A program made the translations under genes and the position numbers. From the NCBI RefSeq assembly GCF_010868145.1, contig NZ_JAAGUY010000019.1, positions 1-64,000 of the forward strand: DNA of 64,000 bases. Reading direction: 5' to 3'. Shown piece by piece: positions 39,860 through 47,760 of the stretch (its first letter is position 1; each line of letters starts with the position of its first letter). The DNA comes from Nocardia cyriacigeorgica (GTDB lineage: Bacteria; Actinomycetota; Actinomycetes; Mycobacteriales; Mycobacteriaceae). The notes under the pieces were generated by a model that was not told the DNA's origin, searched no databases, and saw only the letters and a list, made by a program, of their open reading frames with translations.

Positions 39860-40516
39860 CTAGGTTCGCGCGGCGTCGTGGATGCGTGCGAGATCGTCGA
39901 CGAGCCGGGCGTAGGCGGCCTTGCGGTCGGCGGAGCGCAGGACGGCCGATGGATGCACCGTCGCCGTCACCCGGTAGTCCGGGCGCTGCAGCATCACGCC
40001 ACGCAACTCGCCGACGGTCGCCGACGGCCCGAGCACCGCCTTGGCCGCCACCGCGCCCAAGCAGACCACCAGATCCGGTGCCACCAGGTCGAGTTCGGTG
40101 GCCAGCCATGCCGAGCACGCCACCACCTCGGTGCGGGTGGGTTGTTGGTGGATACGGCGCTTACCGCGCTCGACGAACTTGAAGTGTTTGACGGCGTTGG
40201 TCAGGTAGACCTCGTCCCGGTCGAAGCCGGCCTCGGTCAAAGCGCGATCGAGCAGGCGTCCGGCCGGTCCGACGAACGGATGGCCCGCGAGATCCTCCTG
40301 GTCCCCTGGCTGCTCGCCGACCATGAGCACCCGCGCACTCGCCGGACCCTCGCCGAACACCGTCTGGGTGGCGTGCCGGTAGAGGTCGCAGCCCCGGCAG
40401 TCGGCCGACGCTGCGCGCACCTGCGTCAGATCCGCGTCGGCGGGCACGAATTCGGCGGCACCGACCGGTTTGTCACCGCGCTGGGTGCCACTCGTCCCCT
40501 TCGCGGTGGTGCTCAC
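39860..40516 (-). CDS. udgX: UdgX-type uracil-DNA glycosylase
   Basis: A 218-aa member of uracil-DNA glycosylase family 4-like proteins. The GEQPGDQEDLAGHPFVGPAG motif lies near residues 67-86, and the UdgX-specific loop KRRIHQ lies near residue 119. In characterised UdgX the His of this loop bonds covalently to the abasic site after uracil release, giving a suicide-type protein-DNA crosslink. Four Cys in the N-terminal half (CRGC, and later Cys) fit the family's iron-sulfur cluster. The GTG start lies 6 nt after the upstream basic-protein gene, so the two form an operon under the SigF-type promoter at 40877-40901. The KRRIH loop makes UdgX much likelier than plain Udg4. Confidence 0.92.
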   Translation of the reverse strand: MSTTAKGTSGTQRGDKPVGAAEFVPADADLTQVRAASADCRGCDLYRHATQTVFGEGPASARVLMVGEQPGDQEDLAGHPFVGPAGRLLDRALTEAGFDRDEVYLTNAVKHFKFVERGKRRIHQQPTRTEVVACSAWLATELDLVAPDLVVCLGAVAAKAVLGPSATVGELRGVMLQRPDYRVTATVHPSAVLRSADRKAAYARLVDDLARIHDAART

Positions 40517-40522
40517 CGCGGG

Positions 40523-40849
40523 CTACGACCGGCCGAGCGCCCGGGCCAGCTGCGCCTTGTTCATCTTCGAGCGGCCCTCGATATTGCGCTGACGTGCCTC
40601 GTTGTACAGCTGGTCGCGGGTGGGGCCCTTCGATCCGCTGTGCGAACGCTTGCCGCCGCGATGCTGTGGTGAAACGTCGTGGGTGGATGAGCGACTCGCG
40701 GTCTTCGACTGGCCGGACTGGGCGCGATTCTTGTTGACTGTGCGCGCGGCGATTTCCTGCGCTCGCTTGGTGCCCGCACCTCGGTCCTTGGCCGAATCCT
40801 TGATGTGTTCGTACTGCCGTTCCTGCTTGTCGGTCCATTCCTTCGGCAT
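40523..40849 (-). CDS. Small basic protein with Rho-N/SAP-like C-terminus
   Basis: A 108-aa hydrophilic protein. Residues 1-35 (MPKEWTDKQERQYEHIKDSA) resemble proteins annotated as plasmid stabilisation or ChaB-like. The middle is Ser/Arg-rich. Residues about 78-105 (DQLYNEARQRNIEGRSKMNK) look like a Rho N-terminal/SAP helix-extended-helix motif, which binds nucleic acid. GGAGG lies 8 nt upstream of the ATG. It is co-transcribed with udgX and preceded by a SigF-type promoter. The exact role is unknown. Confidence 0.75.
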   Translation of the reverse strand: MPKEWTDKQERQYEHIKDSAKDRGAGTKRAQEIAARTVNKNRAQSGQSKTASRSSTHDVSPQHRGGKRSHSGSKGPTRDQLYNEARQRNIEGRSKMNKAQLARALGRS

Positions 40850-40876
40850 GACACACACCTCCTGTCTGCGGGACGG

Positions 40877-40901
40877 ATACCCGCCGCGCGCGTGCGCAAT
40901 C
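40877..40901 (-). promoter_or_regulatory. SigF/SigB-type promoter for the basic protein-udgX operon
   Basis: On the minus strand: GATT (40901-40898), 15 nt, GGGTAT (40882-40877), 28 nt before the ATG at 40849. Confidence 0.6.
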
Positions 40902-41027
40902 AGTGGTTCAGACGATTGGGCCGGGGTGGGACAATCTCTCGTTGAGACGATCGAGCTCATGGGAGCGATACCCGGCGCGGCGGCGCATACGCAGGACGCC
41001 GTGCCGGGGTCGATGCCCTCCGTTGCG

Positions 41028-41996
41028 TCACGGCCTTGCGACCAGCTCGCGCATGGGTTTGTCGAGTTCGCGCTGGTAGAAGTCCAGGAAGCCGTCAGGA
41101 TCCGGACCGGCGTTCTGCATTACGAGATGGTCGTATCCGGCGTCGACGTAGTTCTGGGCGGTGTCCAGGTAGCGCGCGGGGTCGGAACCGCACACCATGG
41201 CCTGCCGGATGTCGTCGACGCGCACGGTGGTGGTGGCCGCGGCGAAGTTCACCGGATTCGGCAGCTCGCTCATCACCTTCCAGCCGGTCACAGCCCATCG
41301 CGTGGTGCTGTGCGCGGCCTCGGCGGCGGACTGCGCATCGGGTGCCCACGCCATGCCGACTTCGGCGTAGCGCGGCCCGTCACCGCCCGCGGCTCGATAG
41401 TCCTCGACCAGGCGCGCCTCGGGGCCGGTGGCGAACAGTCCATCGCCGAGCTCGCCCGCGATCCGCGCCGCCTCCGGGCCTCCCGCCGCCACGGCGATGG
41501 GTGGTGGGCTCTCGGGTAGGTCGAACACCCGCGCGTCCGACACCGACAGATACCGGCCGTCATAGGAGCGGTATCCGCCACGCCACAGCAACCGGATGAT
41601 CTCCAGCGCCTCCCTCAACATCGCCTGCCGCACCGCGATCGGCGGGAACTCGCGCGCCACGACATGCTCATTGAGCCGTTCACCGGAACCGACGCCGAGG
41701 GTGAAGCGCCCGTCGGAGATCAGGGCGAGGGTCGCGGCGGCCTGGGCCACGATTGCCGGGTGATAGCGCAGGATGGGGCAGGTGACACCGGTGGCGAGCC
41801 CGATCCGCTCGGTGCGGGCGGCGATGGCGCCGAGTGCGGACCAGGCGAAACAGGAATGGCCCTGGTTGTCCAGCCATGGATGGAAGTGGTCGCTCATCTC
41901 CACGAAATCGAAGCCCGCGGCCTCCGCGCGGACCGCTTGGCGGATCAACTCGTTCGGACCGAACGATTCCGCCGCCAGCTTGTAGCCGATCTGCAT
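41028..41996 (-). CDS. LLM-class F420-dependent oxidoreductase
   Basis: A 322-aa TIM-barrel flavin/F420 oxidoreductase of the bacterial luciferase-like family. It opens MQIGYKLAAESFGPNELIRQ, has FVEMSDHFHPW at residues 31-41, TGVTCPILRYHPA near 70 and GSGERLNEH near 104, features of the G6PDH-related F420 subfamily. The substrate cannot be told. GGAGG lies just upstream of the ATG. It follows the metallophosphoesterase gene by 46 nt and is the last gene of the co-directional set starting at 44030. Confidence 0.88.
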   Translation of the reverse strand: MQIGYKLAAESFGPNELIRQAVRAEAAGFDFVEMSDHFHPWLDNQGHSCFAWSALGAIAARTERIGLATGVTCPILRYHPAIVAQAAATLALISDGRFTLGVGSGERLNEHVVAREFPPIAVRQAMLREALEIIRLLWRGGYRSYDGRYLSVSDARVFDLPESPPPIAVAAGGPEAARIAGELGDGLFATGPEARLVEDYRAAGGDGPRYAEVGMAWAPDAQSAAEAAHSTTRWAVTGWKVMSELPNPVNFAAATTTVRVDDIRQAMVCGSDPARYLDTAQNYVDAGYDHLVMQNAGPDPDGFLDFYQRELDKPMRELVARP

Positions 41997-42042
41997 CGTT
42001 GCCTCCTTCTGGGTCGTGCCTGGTAGCGATCGCGTCTTGCGG

Positions 42043-42798
42043 TCAGCGTGCCGTGCCTGAGCGAGCGACTTCGGTCGACGTGGTCTCCGGTCGCCGCAGG
42101 TCGTAGACCGTGTACGCCGCTCGGATCACCGGTTGGGCGACATTGCGGACCCGGATGCCGCCGGGGGTCGTGCCGTGTTCGCATCCTGCGTGCGCATGCC
42201 CGTGCAGGGCTAGATCGGCGCCCGCGTCATCGATCGCCTCACCGAGTAGGTACGAACCGAGGAACGGATAGATCTCCGGCGGTTCGCCGTGCAAGGTGTC
42301 GGTGACAGGGGAGTAGTGGGTCATGGCCACGGTCACATCGGCATTGCTCGAGGCCAGCGCACCGCGCAGGGAATCGGCGAGTGCGACTGTGCGCCCGGCG
42401 AATTCGCGCATCAGTCGCTCACCGAACACGCTCGCGCATTTCCCGGCGAAGCCGCCGCCGAAGCCGATGGTGCCGGCAACCGTGAGCGTGGACCCGTCGA
42501 CCTCGACGGTGGTGGCGCCACCTTCCAGCACGGTGATTCCATGGGCGCGGAGCAATTCGGTGATCTCGTCCTGCGCGTCGCTGTGATAATCGTGGTTGCC
42601 GAGCACGGCGATCACCGGGACCGTCAGATCCGCGAATTCCTCGGCCACCACGCGGGCCTCATCGACGGTGCCATGTTTGGTCAGATCCCCGGCCAGCAGC
42701 AGCACGTCGGCGCGGCCGGGCAGCTCGTGCAGCGCCGGGCGCAACGATCCGTGCGAATCGGTGCCCAGATGGATGTCTCCTACTGCCGCGATCCGCAT
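42043..42798 (-). CDS. Metallophosphoesterase
   Basis: A 251-aa calcineurin-like phosphoesterase. The metal ligands are seen in GDIHLG (residues 7-12), GDLTKHG near 36, GNHDYH near 68, the single His in MTHYSP and the final ALHGHAHAG. It is a compact one-domain enzyme without signal peptide, so cytoplasmic; the substrate is unknown. ATG chosen because AAGGAG lies 9 nt upstream and the first metal motif then falls at residue 7. It lies 34 nt after the BON gene in the same direction. Confidence 0.88.
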   Translation of the reverse strand: MRIAAVGDIHLGTDSHGSLRPALHELPGRADVLLLAGDLTKHGTVDEARVVAEEFADLTVPVIAVLGNHDYHSDAQDEITELLRAHGITVLEGGATTVEVDGSTLTVAGTIGFGGGFAGKCASVFGERLMREFAGRTVALADSLRGALASSNADVTVAMTHYSPVTDTLHGEPPEIYPFLGSYLLGEAIDDAGADLALHGHAHAGCEHGTTPGGIRVRNVAQPVIRAAYTVYDLRRPETTSTEVARSGTAR

Positions 42799-42832
42799 GC
42801 CGGCCAACTCCTTCCGCTCGGGTTCGCCACGC

Positions 42833-43108
42833 TCACCGCAATTCCTCGCTCGGGCCCGGTTGCGCCGTCGAGCCAACCCTGACCTCGTTGTGGATGGGTG
42901 CGTTCGGGACGAGTTCGCGCACTGTGTTCTCCAGCTGCTGTTTGCGTTCGGCGCTGGTCACCTCGCCGTCGAGGACGATCACACCGCCGCGGATGTGGAT
43001 CTGCACACCGAGTTCGGCGGTGCGCGGATCCTCGGCCAGCGCTCGATGCAACCGGGCGACCAAGTACTGCGGCGGGATGGATTCGGGTTCGCCGATGGTT
43101 TCCGGCAT
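42833..43108 (-). CDS. BON-domain protein
   Basis: A 91-aa protein consisting of one BON domain (residues about 16-80, with LGVQIHIRGGVIVLDGEVTS in the central hairpin). BON domains bind phospholipids or are found in osmotically induced proteins. There is no signal peptide here, which is unusual compared with OsmY-type proteins. The ATG overlaps the preceding nucleotidyltransferase stop by 1 nt. Confidence 0.85.
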   Translation of the reverse strand: MPETIGEPESIPPQYLVARLHRALAEDPRTAELGVQIHIRGGVIVLDGEVTSAERKQQLENTVRELVPNAPIHNEVRVGSTAQPGPSEELR

Positions 43109-43671
43109 CAGTTCCCCCTTCCGGTGTCGGCGATGCCGAGATCATCGATCAGCCCGAGAAACGCCTTCGCATAGGGCGAATGCTCGGTCTGCGCACGGAC
43201 CGATGGCCAGTCCACTTGCTCCCGCAGATCGCGCGCGATACCAAGTAACGGGCTGAGGTCGAGTCGATGCGCGCCGAAGACCAGCAGCTTGTCGACCATC
43301 AGATCGGTGCCGTCGACGACGGGCGCTCTGGTCGGGCCCACCGCCATCACCTGTGCGCGCGCCAGCAGTTCATCGGTGACCTCACGGTCGTTGGGTCGAT
43401 GGATGACGTCGATGAGGGTGTCGCCGTCGTAGGCCTTGGTCAGCCAATCCTCAGCGGCGTCGGCCACCCGCAGGCCCGCACGGGCCAGCACGCTGCGCAC
43501 CCTGCCGATGTCGGCCGGCCGGACGAACAGGTCGACGTCGTGGTCGGAGGCGGGCCCGCCGCGTGCGTACACCGCGCAGCCCCCGGCAACCGCGAACGGA
43601 ATCCCGTCCTCGGTCAGGGCATTGGCCGCGCGGGTGAGGGCGTGCAGCAGTTGGTCGATCGTCGGTGCCAT
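43108..43671 (-). CDS. Nucleotidyltransferase-fold protein
   Basis: A 187-aa protein with the nucleotidyltransferase core: a Gly pair in VAGGCAVYARGG (residues 27-38) and the metal-binding DHDVDLFV just after. The second half has a helical region. It resembles the broad family used for antibiotic adenylyltransferases and toxin-type transferases, but no antitoxin gene adjoins. It lies 4 nt after the DUF6480-like gene and overlaps the BON gene, so translation is coupled. Confidence 0.8.
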   Translation of the reverse strand: MAPTIDQLLHALTRAANALTEDGIPFAVAGGCAVYARGGPASDHDVDLFVRPADIGRVRSVLARAGLRVADAAEDWLTKAYDGDTLIDVIHRPNDREVTDELLARAQVMAVGPTRAPVVDGTDLMVDKLLVFGAHRLDLSPLLGIARDLREQVDWPSVRAQTEHSPYAKAFLGLIDDLGIADTGRGN

Positions 43672-43675
43672 GCGG

Positions 43676-43906
43676 CTACCCGAGCGAAACCAGCAGCGCC
43701 ACCGCCACCACGATGAACAGCCCGACGACGATCGCGGTCACGACGATCGCCGCGATTCCAGTGATGGGGAAGCGGTGGCGAGTATCGGGCTCCGGCGCCG
43801 ACAACCCGGAAGTCTGTGCGGTCTCCGGCGGTGTGGTGCCGGGCGCGACGCCACCGCCGGGCTCCAGACCGGGAGTGCGGGACGGGTCGGGATCCATGGA
43901 TGTCAT
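43676..43906 (-). CDS. DUF6480-like small membrane protein
   Basis: A 76-aa protein. The N-terminal half is polar and has the family-like opening MDPDPSRTPGLEPGGGVAPG and SGLSAPEP. One transmembrane helix (residues about 47-75, GIAAIVVTAIVVGLFIVVAVALL) ends at the C-terminus. The start at 43906 gives MTSMDPDP; an ATG 9 nt further in is also possible. Function unknown. Confidence 0.75.
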   Translation of the reverse strand: MTSMDPDPSRTPGLEPGGGVAPGTTPPETAQTSGLSAPEPDTRHRFPITGIAAIVVTAIVVGLFIVVAVALLVSLG

Positions 43907-43913
43907 GACAGAC

Positions 43914-44030
43914 CTACTCACCGTCGTTGTCTGGTGTCAACGGCTCGTTCGGGTGTTTTCCGGTCGCCTTGCGGTAGATGATGACCGCCGCGACCAGCAC
44001 AGGGATTGCGATGATCACGAGTAGCTCCAT
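43914..44030 (-). CDS. Single-pass membrane microprotein
   Basis: A 38-aa protein starting MELLVIIAIPVLVAAVIIYR, i.e. one transmembrane helix followed by a short charged tail ending PDNDGE. There is no Shine-Dalgarno site. The SigF-type promoter's -10 ends only 10 nt before the ATG, so the transcript would be nearly leaderless, which would explain this. It is first in a tight row of six minus-strand genes down to 41028. Confidence 0.6.
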   Translation of the reverse strand: MELLVIIAIPVLVAAVIIYRKATGKHPNEPLTPDNDGE

Positions 44031-44039
44031 GCTGGGCGC

Positions 44040-44064
44040 GTACCCCGTTTGATATCGGTCAATC
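44040..44064 (-). promoter_or_regulatory. SigF/SigB-type promoter of the six-gene minus-strand operon
   Basis: On the minus strand: GATT (44064-44061), 15 nt, GGGTAC (44045-44040). The -10 is 10 nt from the first ATG at 44030, which implies a leaderless or near-leaderless mRNA. Confidence 0.6.
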
Positions 44065-44125
44065 GGCGCGAGTCGGCTGATCGAGCGTCCCTGTTTCGGC
44101 CGGTCGGCGAGGTGGGTGATTGTTA

Positions 44126-44140
44126 TACCCCGGATGGGTA
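44126..44140. promoter_or_regulatory. Copper-responsive operator (RicR/CsoR type), TACCC-N5-GGGTA
   Basis: TACCC-CGGAT-GGGTA, a perfect inverted repeat with a 5-nt spacer, sits 10 nt before the copper ATPase ATG. It has the form described for the mycobacterial copper repressor RicR. It overlaps TTATAC, a likely -10, so binding would block transcription. An identical arrangement occurs at 55874-55888. Confidence 0.7.
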
Positions 44141-44150
44141 CCATCCAGGT

Positions 44151-46382
44151 ATGGGCTCCGAGGGCGGATCGCGTCAGGACCATCGGCCACCACCAGGCGG
44201 GTGCGGGCCGAGGCAGGGTAGCCGATCGAATCGTGGCGATCCGACCAGCGGTGCCGAGCGGCACGAGCACGCTGCGCACGCGGGCCGCGCCGGGCAGAGC
44301 GGCCAAAGCGGGCACACAGCGCGTGATGGTCGAGTGGGGCACACCGAGCACGGAGGTTCCGTGGGCAATGGTGAGCACGGTGGTCACGCGGGGCACGGTG
44401 ATCACGTCGCGCAATTCCGGCGCTTGTTCTGGATCATGCTCGTGCTGGCGGTGCCGGTCGTCGCGTTCAACGCCATGTTCGCGGACCTGATCGGATACGA
44501 GCTGCCGCACAGCGGGCCGGTCACCTGGGTGTCGCCGGTGCTGGGGACGGTCATGTACGTGTGGGGCGGGCGGCCGTTCCTGACCGGGGCGGTGAGCGAG
44601 ATCCGGGTACGTCAGCCGGGAATGATGCTGCTGATCGCCTTGGCCATCACGGTCGCGTTCGTCGCGTCGTGGGGTGCGGTGCTGGGAATTCTTTCGCACG
44701 AGCTGGACTTCTGGTGGGAGCTGGCCCTGCTCATCGTGATCATGCTGCTCGGGCACTGGATCGAGATGCGGTCGCTGGGGCAGGCGTCGAGCGCGCTGGA
44801 ATCGTTGGCGGCGCTGCTGCCCGACGAAGCCGAGCGGGTCGATGGTGACGCGATCAGCACGGTCGCGGTCGCCGACCTCGCCGAAGGCGATCTGGTGGTC
44901 GTGCGACCCGGCGGACGAGTGCCCGCCGACGGGGTGGTCGAATCGGGCGCGGCCGACGTCGACGAATCCATGATCACCGGCGAATCCGTCGCCGTGCGGC
45001 GGGCGCAGGGCGATCGGGTGGTCGCGGGCACCGTCACCACCGACTCGGCGCTGCGAGTCCGCATCACGGCAGTCGGTGAGGACACCGCGCTGGCCGGGAT
45101 CCAGAGGCTGGTCAGCGAGGCTCAGAATTCGACCTCACGGGCACAGGTGCTCGCTGACCGCGCCGCTGGGTGGCTGTTCTGGTTCGCGGCCGGTGCCGCC
45201 GCGATCACCGCGACGGTCTGGCTCGCCCTCGGGGAACCGGATGCCGCCGTCACCCGCACGATCACCGTTCTCGTCATCGCCTGCCCGCACGCGCTCGGCC
45301 TGGCCATCCCGTTGGTCGTCTCCATCGCGACCGAACGCGCCGCCAAGGCAGGTGTGCTGATCACCGACCGCCGTTCGCTGGAGGCCATGCGCACCGTCGA
45401 CGCCGTGCTGTTCGACAAGACCGGCACTCTGACCAAGGGCGAACCCGCGGTGGTGGACGCCGCAGGTACCTCTGGGTACGACGCGGTCGAGGTGATCACC
45501 CTGGCAGCGGCGGTCGAGGGCGACAGTGAACATCCACTCGGCCGTGCCATCGTCATCGCCGCCGAGCAGCGCGGATCGGCAGTACCGAGCGCGACGGATT
45601 TCGCGGCGCGCAACGGTGTCGGCGTCACCGCCCGGGTCGGCGGCGCGACGGTCAGCGTCGGCGGTCCAGGCATGCTCGGCGAACACGGGCTCGCGGAACT
45701 ACCCGAATCCGCCGACTGGGCAGCGCAAGGCGCCACCGTACTGCACGTGATCCGGGACGGCGCGGTGGTCGGCGCCCTCGCTCTGGCCGACGAGATCCGT
45801 CCGGAGTCCAAGCAAGCAGTCGATGCACTGCACGATCGCGGCGTGCACGTCGCCATGATCACCGGTGACGCCGCCCCCGTCGCGAATTCCGTCGCACGCC
45901 AACTCGGGATCGATGAGGTATTCGCCGGCGTACTTCCGCAGGACAAAGGCGCCAAGGTGCAATCGCTGCAATCGGCGGGACGGATCGTCGCCATGGTCGG
46001 TGACGGCGTCAACGATGCCCCCGCTCTCGCCCAGGCCGACGTGGGGCTGGCGATCGGCGCGGGCACCGATGTGGCGATCGCGTCGGCCGGTGTGGTGCTG
46101 GCAAGTGACGACCCACGCTCGGTGCTGTCGGTCATGGCACTGTCCCGCGCCACCTACCGCAAGATGATCCAAAACCTCAGCTGGGCAGCCGGATACAACC
46201 TGATCTCGGTGCCGCTGGCCGCCGGCGTGCTCGCGCACTGGGGTGTCACCCTGCCGATGGAGGTGGGAGCGCTGCTGATGTCGGCGTCCACGGTGGTCGT
46301 CGCGATCAATGCCCAGCTGTTGCGTGGGCTGGATCTGCGCCCGGCGGCGGTACTGGGAACACGACAGGCGCGTCGAAGGTGA
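44151..46382 (+). CDS. copB: CopB-type copper-exporting P-type ATPase with histidine-rich N-terminus
   Basis: A 743-aa P1B-ATPase. Residues 1 to about 90 are cytoplasmic and rich in His and Gly (HEHAAHAGRAG, HTEHGGSVGNGEHGGHAGHGDH) in place of an HMA domain. Transmembrane helices follow from about 93. The membrane metal-binding motif is CPH, typical of the CopB subgroup. TGES, the phosphorylation site DKTGTLTKGE, the SEHPLG nucleotide motif and GDGVNDAPAL are all intact. A TACCC-N5-GGGTA operator just upstream supports copper control. The ATG at 44151 has no strong Shine-Dalgarno site; the frame extends upstream through the operator, which argues against an earlier start. Confidence 0.92.
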   Translation: MGSEGGSRQDHRPPPGGCGPRQGSRSNRGDPTSGAERHEHAAHAGRAGQSGQSGHTARDGRVGHTEHGGSVGNGEHGGHAGHGDHVAQFRRLFWIMLVLAVPVVAFNAMFADLIGYELPHSGPVTWVSPVLGTVMYVWGGRPFLTGAVSEIRVRQPGMMLLIALAITVAFVASWGAVLGILSHELDFWWELALLIVIMLLGHWIEMRSLGQASSALESLAALLPDEAERVDGDAISTVAVADLAEGDLVVVRPGGRVPADGVVESGAADVDESMITGESVAVRRAQGDRVVAGTVTTDSALRVRITAVGEDTALAGIQRLVSEAQNSTSRAQVLADRAAGWLFWFAAGAAAITATVWLALGEPDAAVTRTITVLVIACPHALGLAIPLVVSIATERAAKAGVLITDRRSLEAMRTVDAVLFDKTGTLTKGEPAVVDAAGTSGYDAVEVITLAAAVEGDSEHPLGRAIVIAAEQRGSAVPSATDFAARNGVGVTARVGGATVSVGGPGMLGEHGLAELPESADWAAQGATVLHVIRDGAVVGALALADEIRPESKQAVDALHDRGVHVAMITGDAAPVANSVARQLGIDEVFAGVLPQDKGAKVQSLQSAGRIVAMVGDGVNDAPALAQADVGLAIGAGTDVAIASAGVVLASDDPRSVLSVMALSRATYRKMIQNLSWAAGYNLISVPLAAGVLAHWGVTLPMEVGALLMSASTVVVAINAQLLRGLDLRPAAVLGTRQARRR

Positions 46383-46716
46383 AGCGGAGGAACGGCTTCA
46401 GGCTGCACCCGAGATCGGTCGCAGGACATCGCACCAGGCTGATGCGGACGATCGGACGGCGATGCGTGTGGTCGTGGTCGCGCTCGGTCGTCTCGTGGGC
46501 GCATCTGAGCGTCCGGTGGCCTAGGCCGGACGTACCGACTCGGCCCCGACCCGATCGAGAGCGGACTGAGAGGCATATGCATTGTCCGCATCTCGACGCC
46601 ATCGTAGACAACAGAGTCCGCCCGGTCTTAGAATCGGGAAGGTTGGTGCTGTCGACAGCACTCACGATTCGAATAGCAGCTGACGTTCAATCGCCACTAC
46701 GGATCGAGGAGATTCG
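46383..46716. other. 334-nt gap with a hairpin and a 16-bp palindrome
   Basis: No gene supported. A hairpin CGTCCGG/CCGGACG at 46510-46532 may terminate the ATPase transcript. A perfect 16-bp palindrome GTGCTGTCGACAGCAC lies at 46646-46661, about 55 nt before the LamG-like gene, and is a candidate operator. GAGGAG precedes the next ATG. Confidence 0.5.
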
Positions 46717-47760
46717 ATGGCCGATATTTGGGAACTCGTCTGCCATCACACTTACGCCGGCTCGCCCGGCGTGGCATTCGATGTTTCCCCGTCAGGCCGC
46801 TCGCACGGAAAAATTGTCGGCCTTGACGAGAACGATTTCTTCGCTGACGGTGTCGCGCCAGGTTCCGGCGCTGTGAAATTCTCGACTCCGGGTGCGCGCA
46901 TTCTGATTCCGGCGTCGCGTAGTTGGAGTCCGATCGATGCGGTCTACGGCGAAGTCACCGTGAAGTTCGACAGTACGCCGCCGGGCGGGACCATCATCGA
47001 TGGTGGAACGTTCAGCCTCGACACGCACAATGGATTGACGGGATGGTTCTTCACGACGTCTTTCGATGTCAGCATGTTGACGCTCACCGACGATGCCGTC
47101 GTCGCGGGTGCGGCAATTCCAGTCGGCACATGGACCACGCTCGGTTTCCTGCACGACGGTCTCGGGCACACGGAACTACATATCGACGGGGCAGTGGTAG
47201 CTCAGAAGGATGAGCCGTCGAATCCTGTGGACGCGACCGGCATCGTGGCCATAGGTGCCAATTCGAACGGGACACAGGCGTCGCGCTGTGCCATCGACGA
47301 GGTGAAGATCTGGCGCGCTAACCCGATCCGCAAAGTAAGCGACTTCCTGAACCGCCCGATGGACTCGTCGACAAAGGAATGCTGGGGGGACTGGCTTCGG
47401 CGCCTTGGTGTGTGGGCGCGTGCGAATCAATCTTGTGCCGAGGAGATTTCGGGGATTGTCGAGGGCTGCATTCGGCCGTCGATCCGTGCCTTCATGGAGA
47501 ACGACGAAGCCCGGGCAGAACTCGATTACACCGCTGAGCGCTATCACGAACTGTGGAAGTCGGGGCAGATCGATAGCGCACAGATGACGTCACTGTTGCA
47601 GGATTTCGCTGAATTCGCCCAAGGTGCGGGCCTGGTGACATTTCCTGCGGCGTCGGATTCCGCCTGCATCACCCGGATGTGCGAGGACCTGGGTGTACCC
47701 GACTGCGATAAGCAACTCACTGCGCTGATACAGGGGGGACAGTGGACCGAATCGTCCTGA
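46717..47760 (+). CDS. LamG/concanavalin A-like domain protein
   Basis: A 347-aa protein without signal peptide. Residues 1 to about 200 form a LamG-like jelly roll: GGTFSLDTHNGLTGWFF, a WTTLGFLHDG strand, TELHIDGAVVAQKDEP and the closing CAIDEVKIWR, the usual end of such domains. Residues about 205-347 are helical, with six Cys, and unlike anything I recognise. Lectin-like binding is plausible for the first part. GAGGAG lies 7 nt upstream of the ATG. It overlaps the next gene by 19 nt, so the two proteins are made together and may act as a pair. Confidence 0.78.
   Translation: MADIWELVCHHTYAGSPGVAFDVSPSGRSHGKIVGLDENDFFADGVAPGSGAVKFSTPGARILIPASRSWSPIDAVYGEVTVKFDSTPPGGTIIDGGTFSLDTHNGLTGWFFTTSFDVSMLTLTDDAVVAGAAIPVGTWTTLGFLHDGLGHTELHIDGAVVAQKDEPSNPVDATGIVAIGANSNGTQASRCAIDEVKIWRANPIRKVSDFLNRPMDSSTKECWGDWLRRLGVWARANQSCAEEISGIVEGCIRPSIRAFMENDEARAELDYTAERYHELWKSGQIDSAQMTSLLQDFAEFAQGAGLVTFPAASDSACITRMCEDLGVPDCDKQLTALIQGGQWTESS

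Noticed and set aside
44151..46382. Zinc/cadmium rather than copper ATPase
   Set aside because: The membrane motif is CPH, not CPC with the zinc-type flanks, and the operator is of the copper type.
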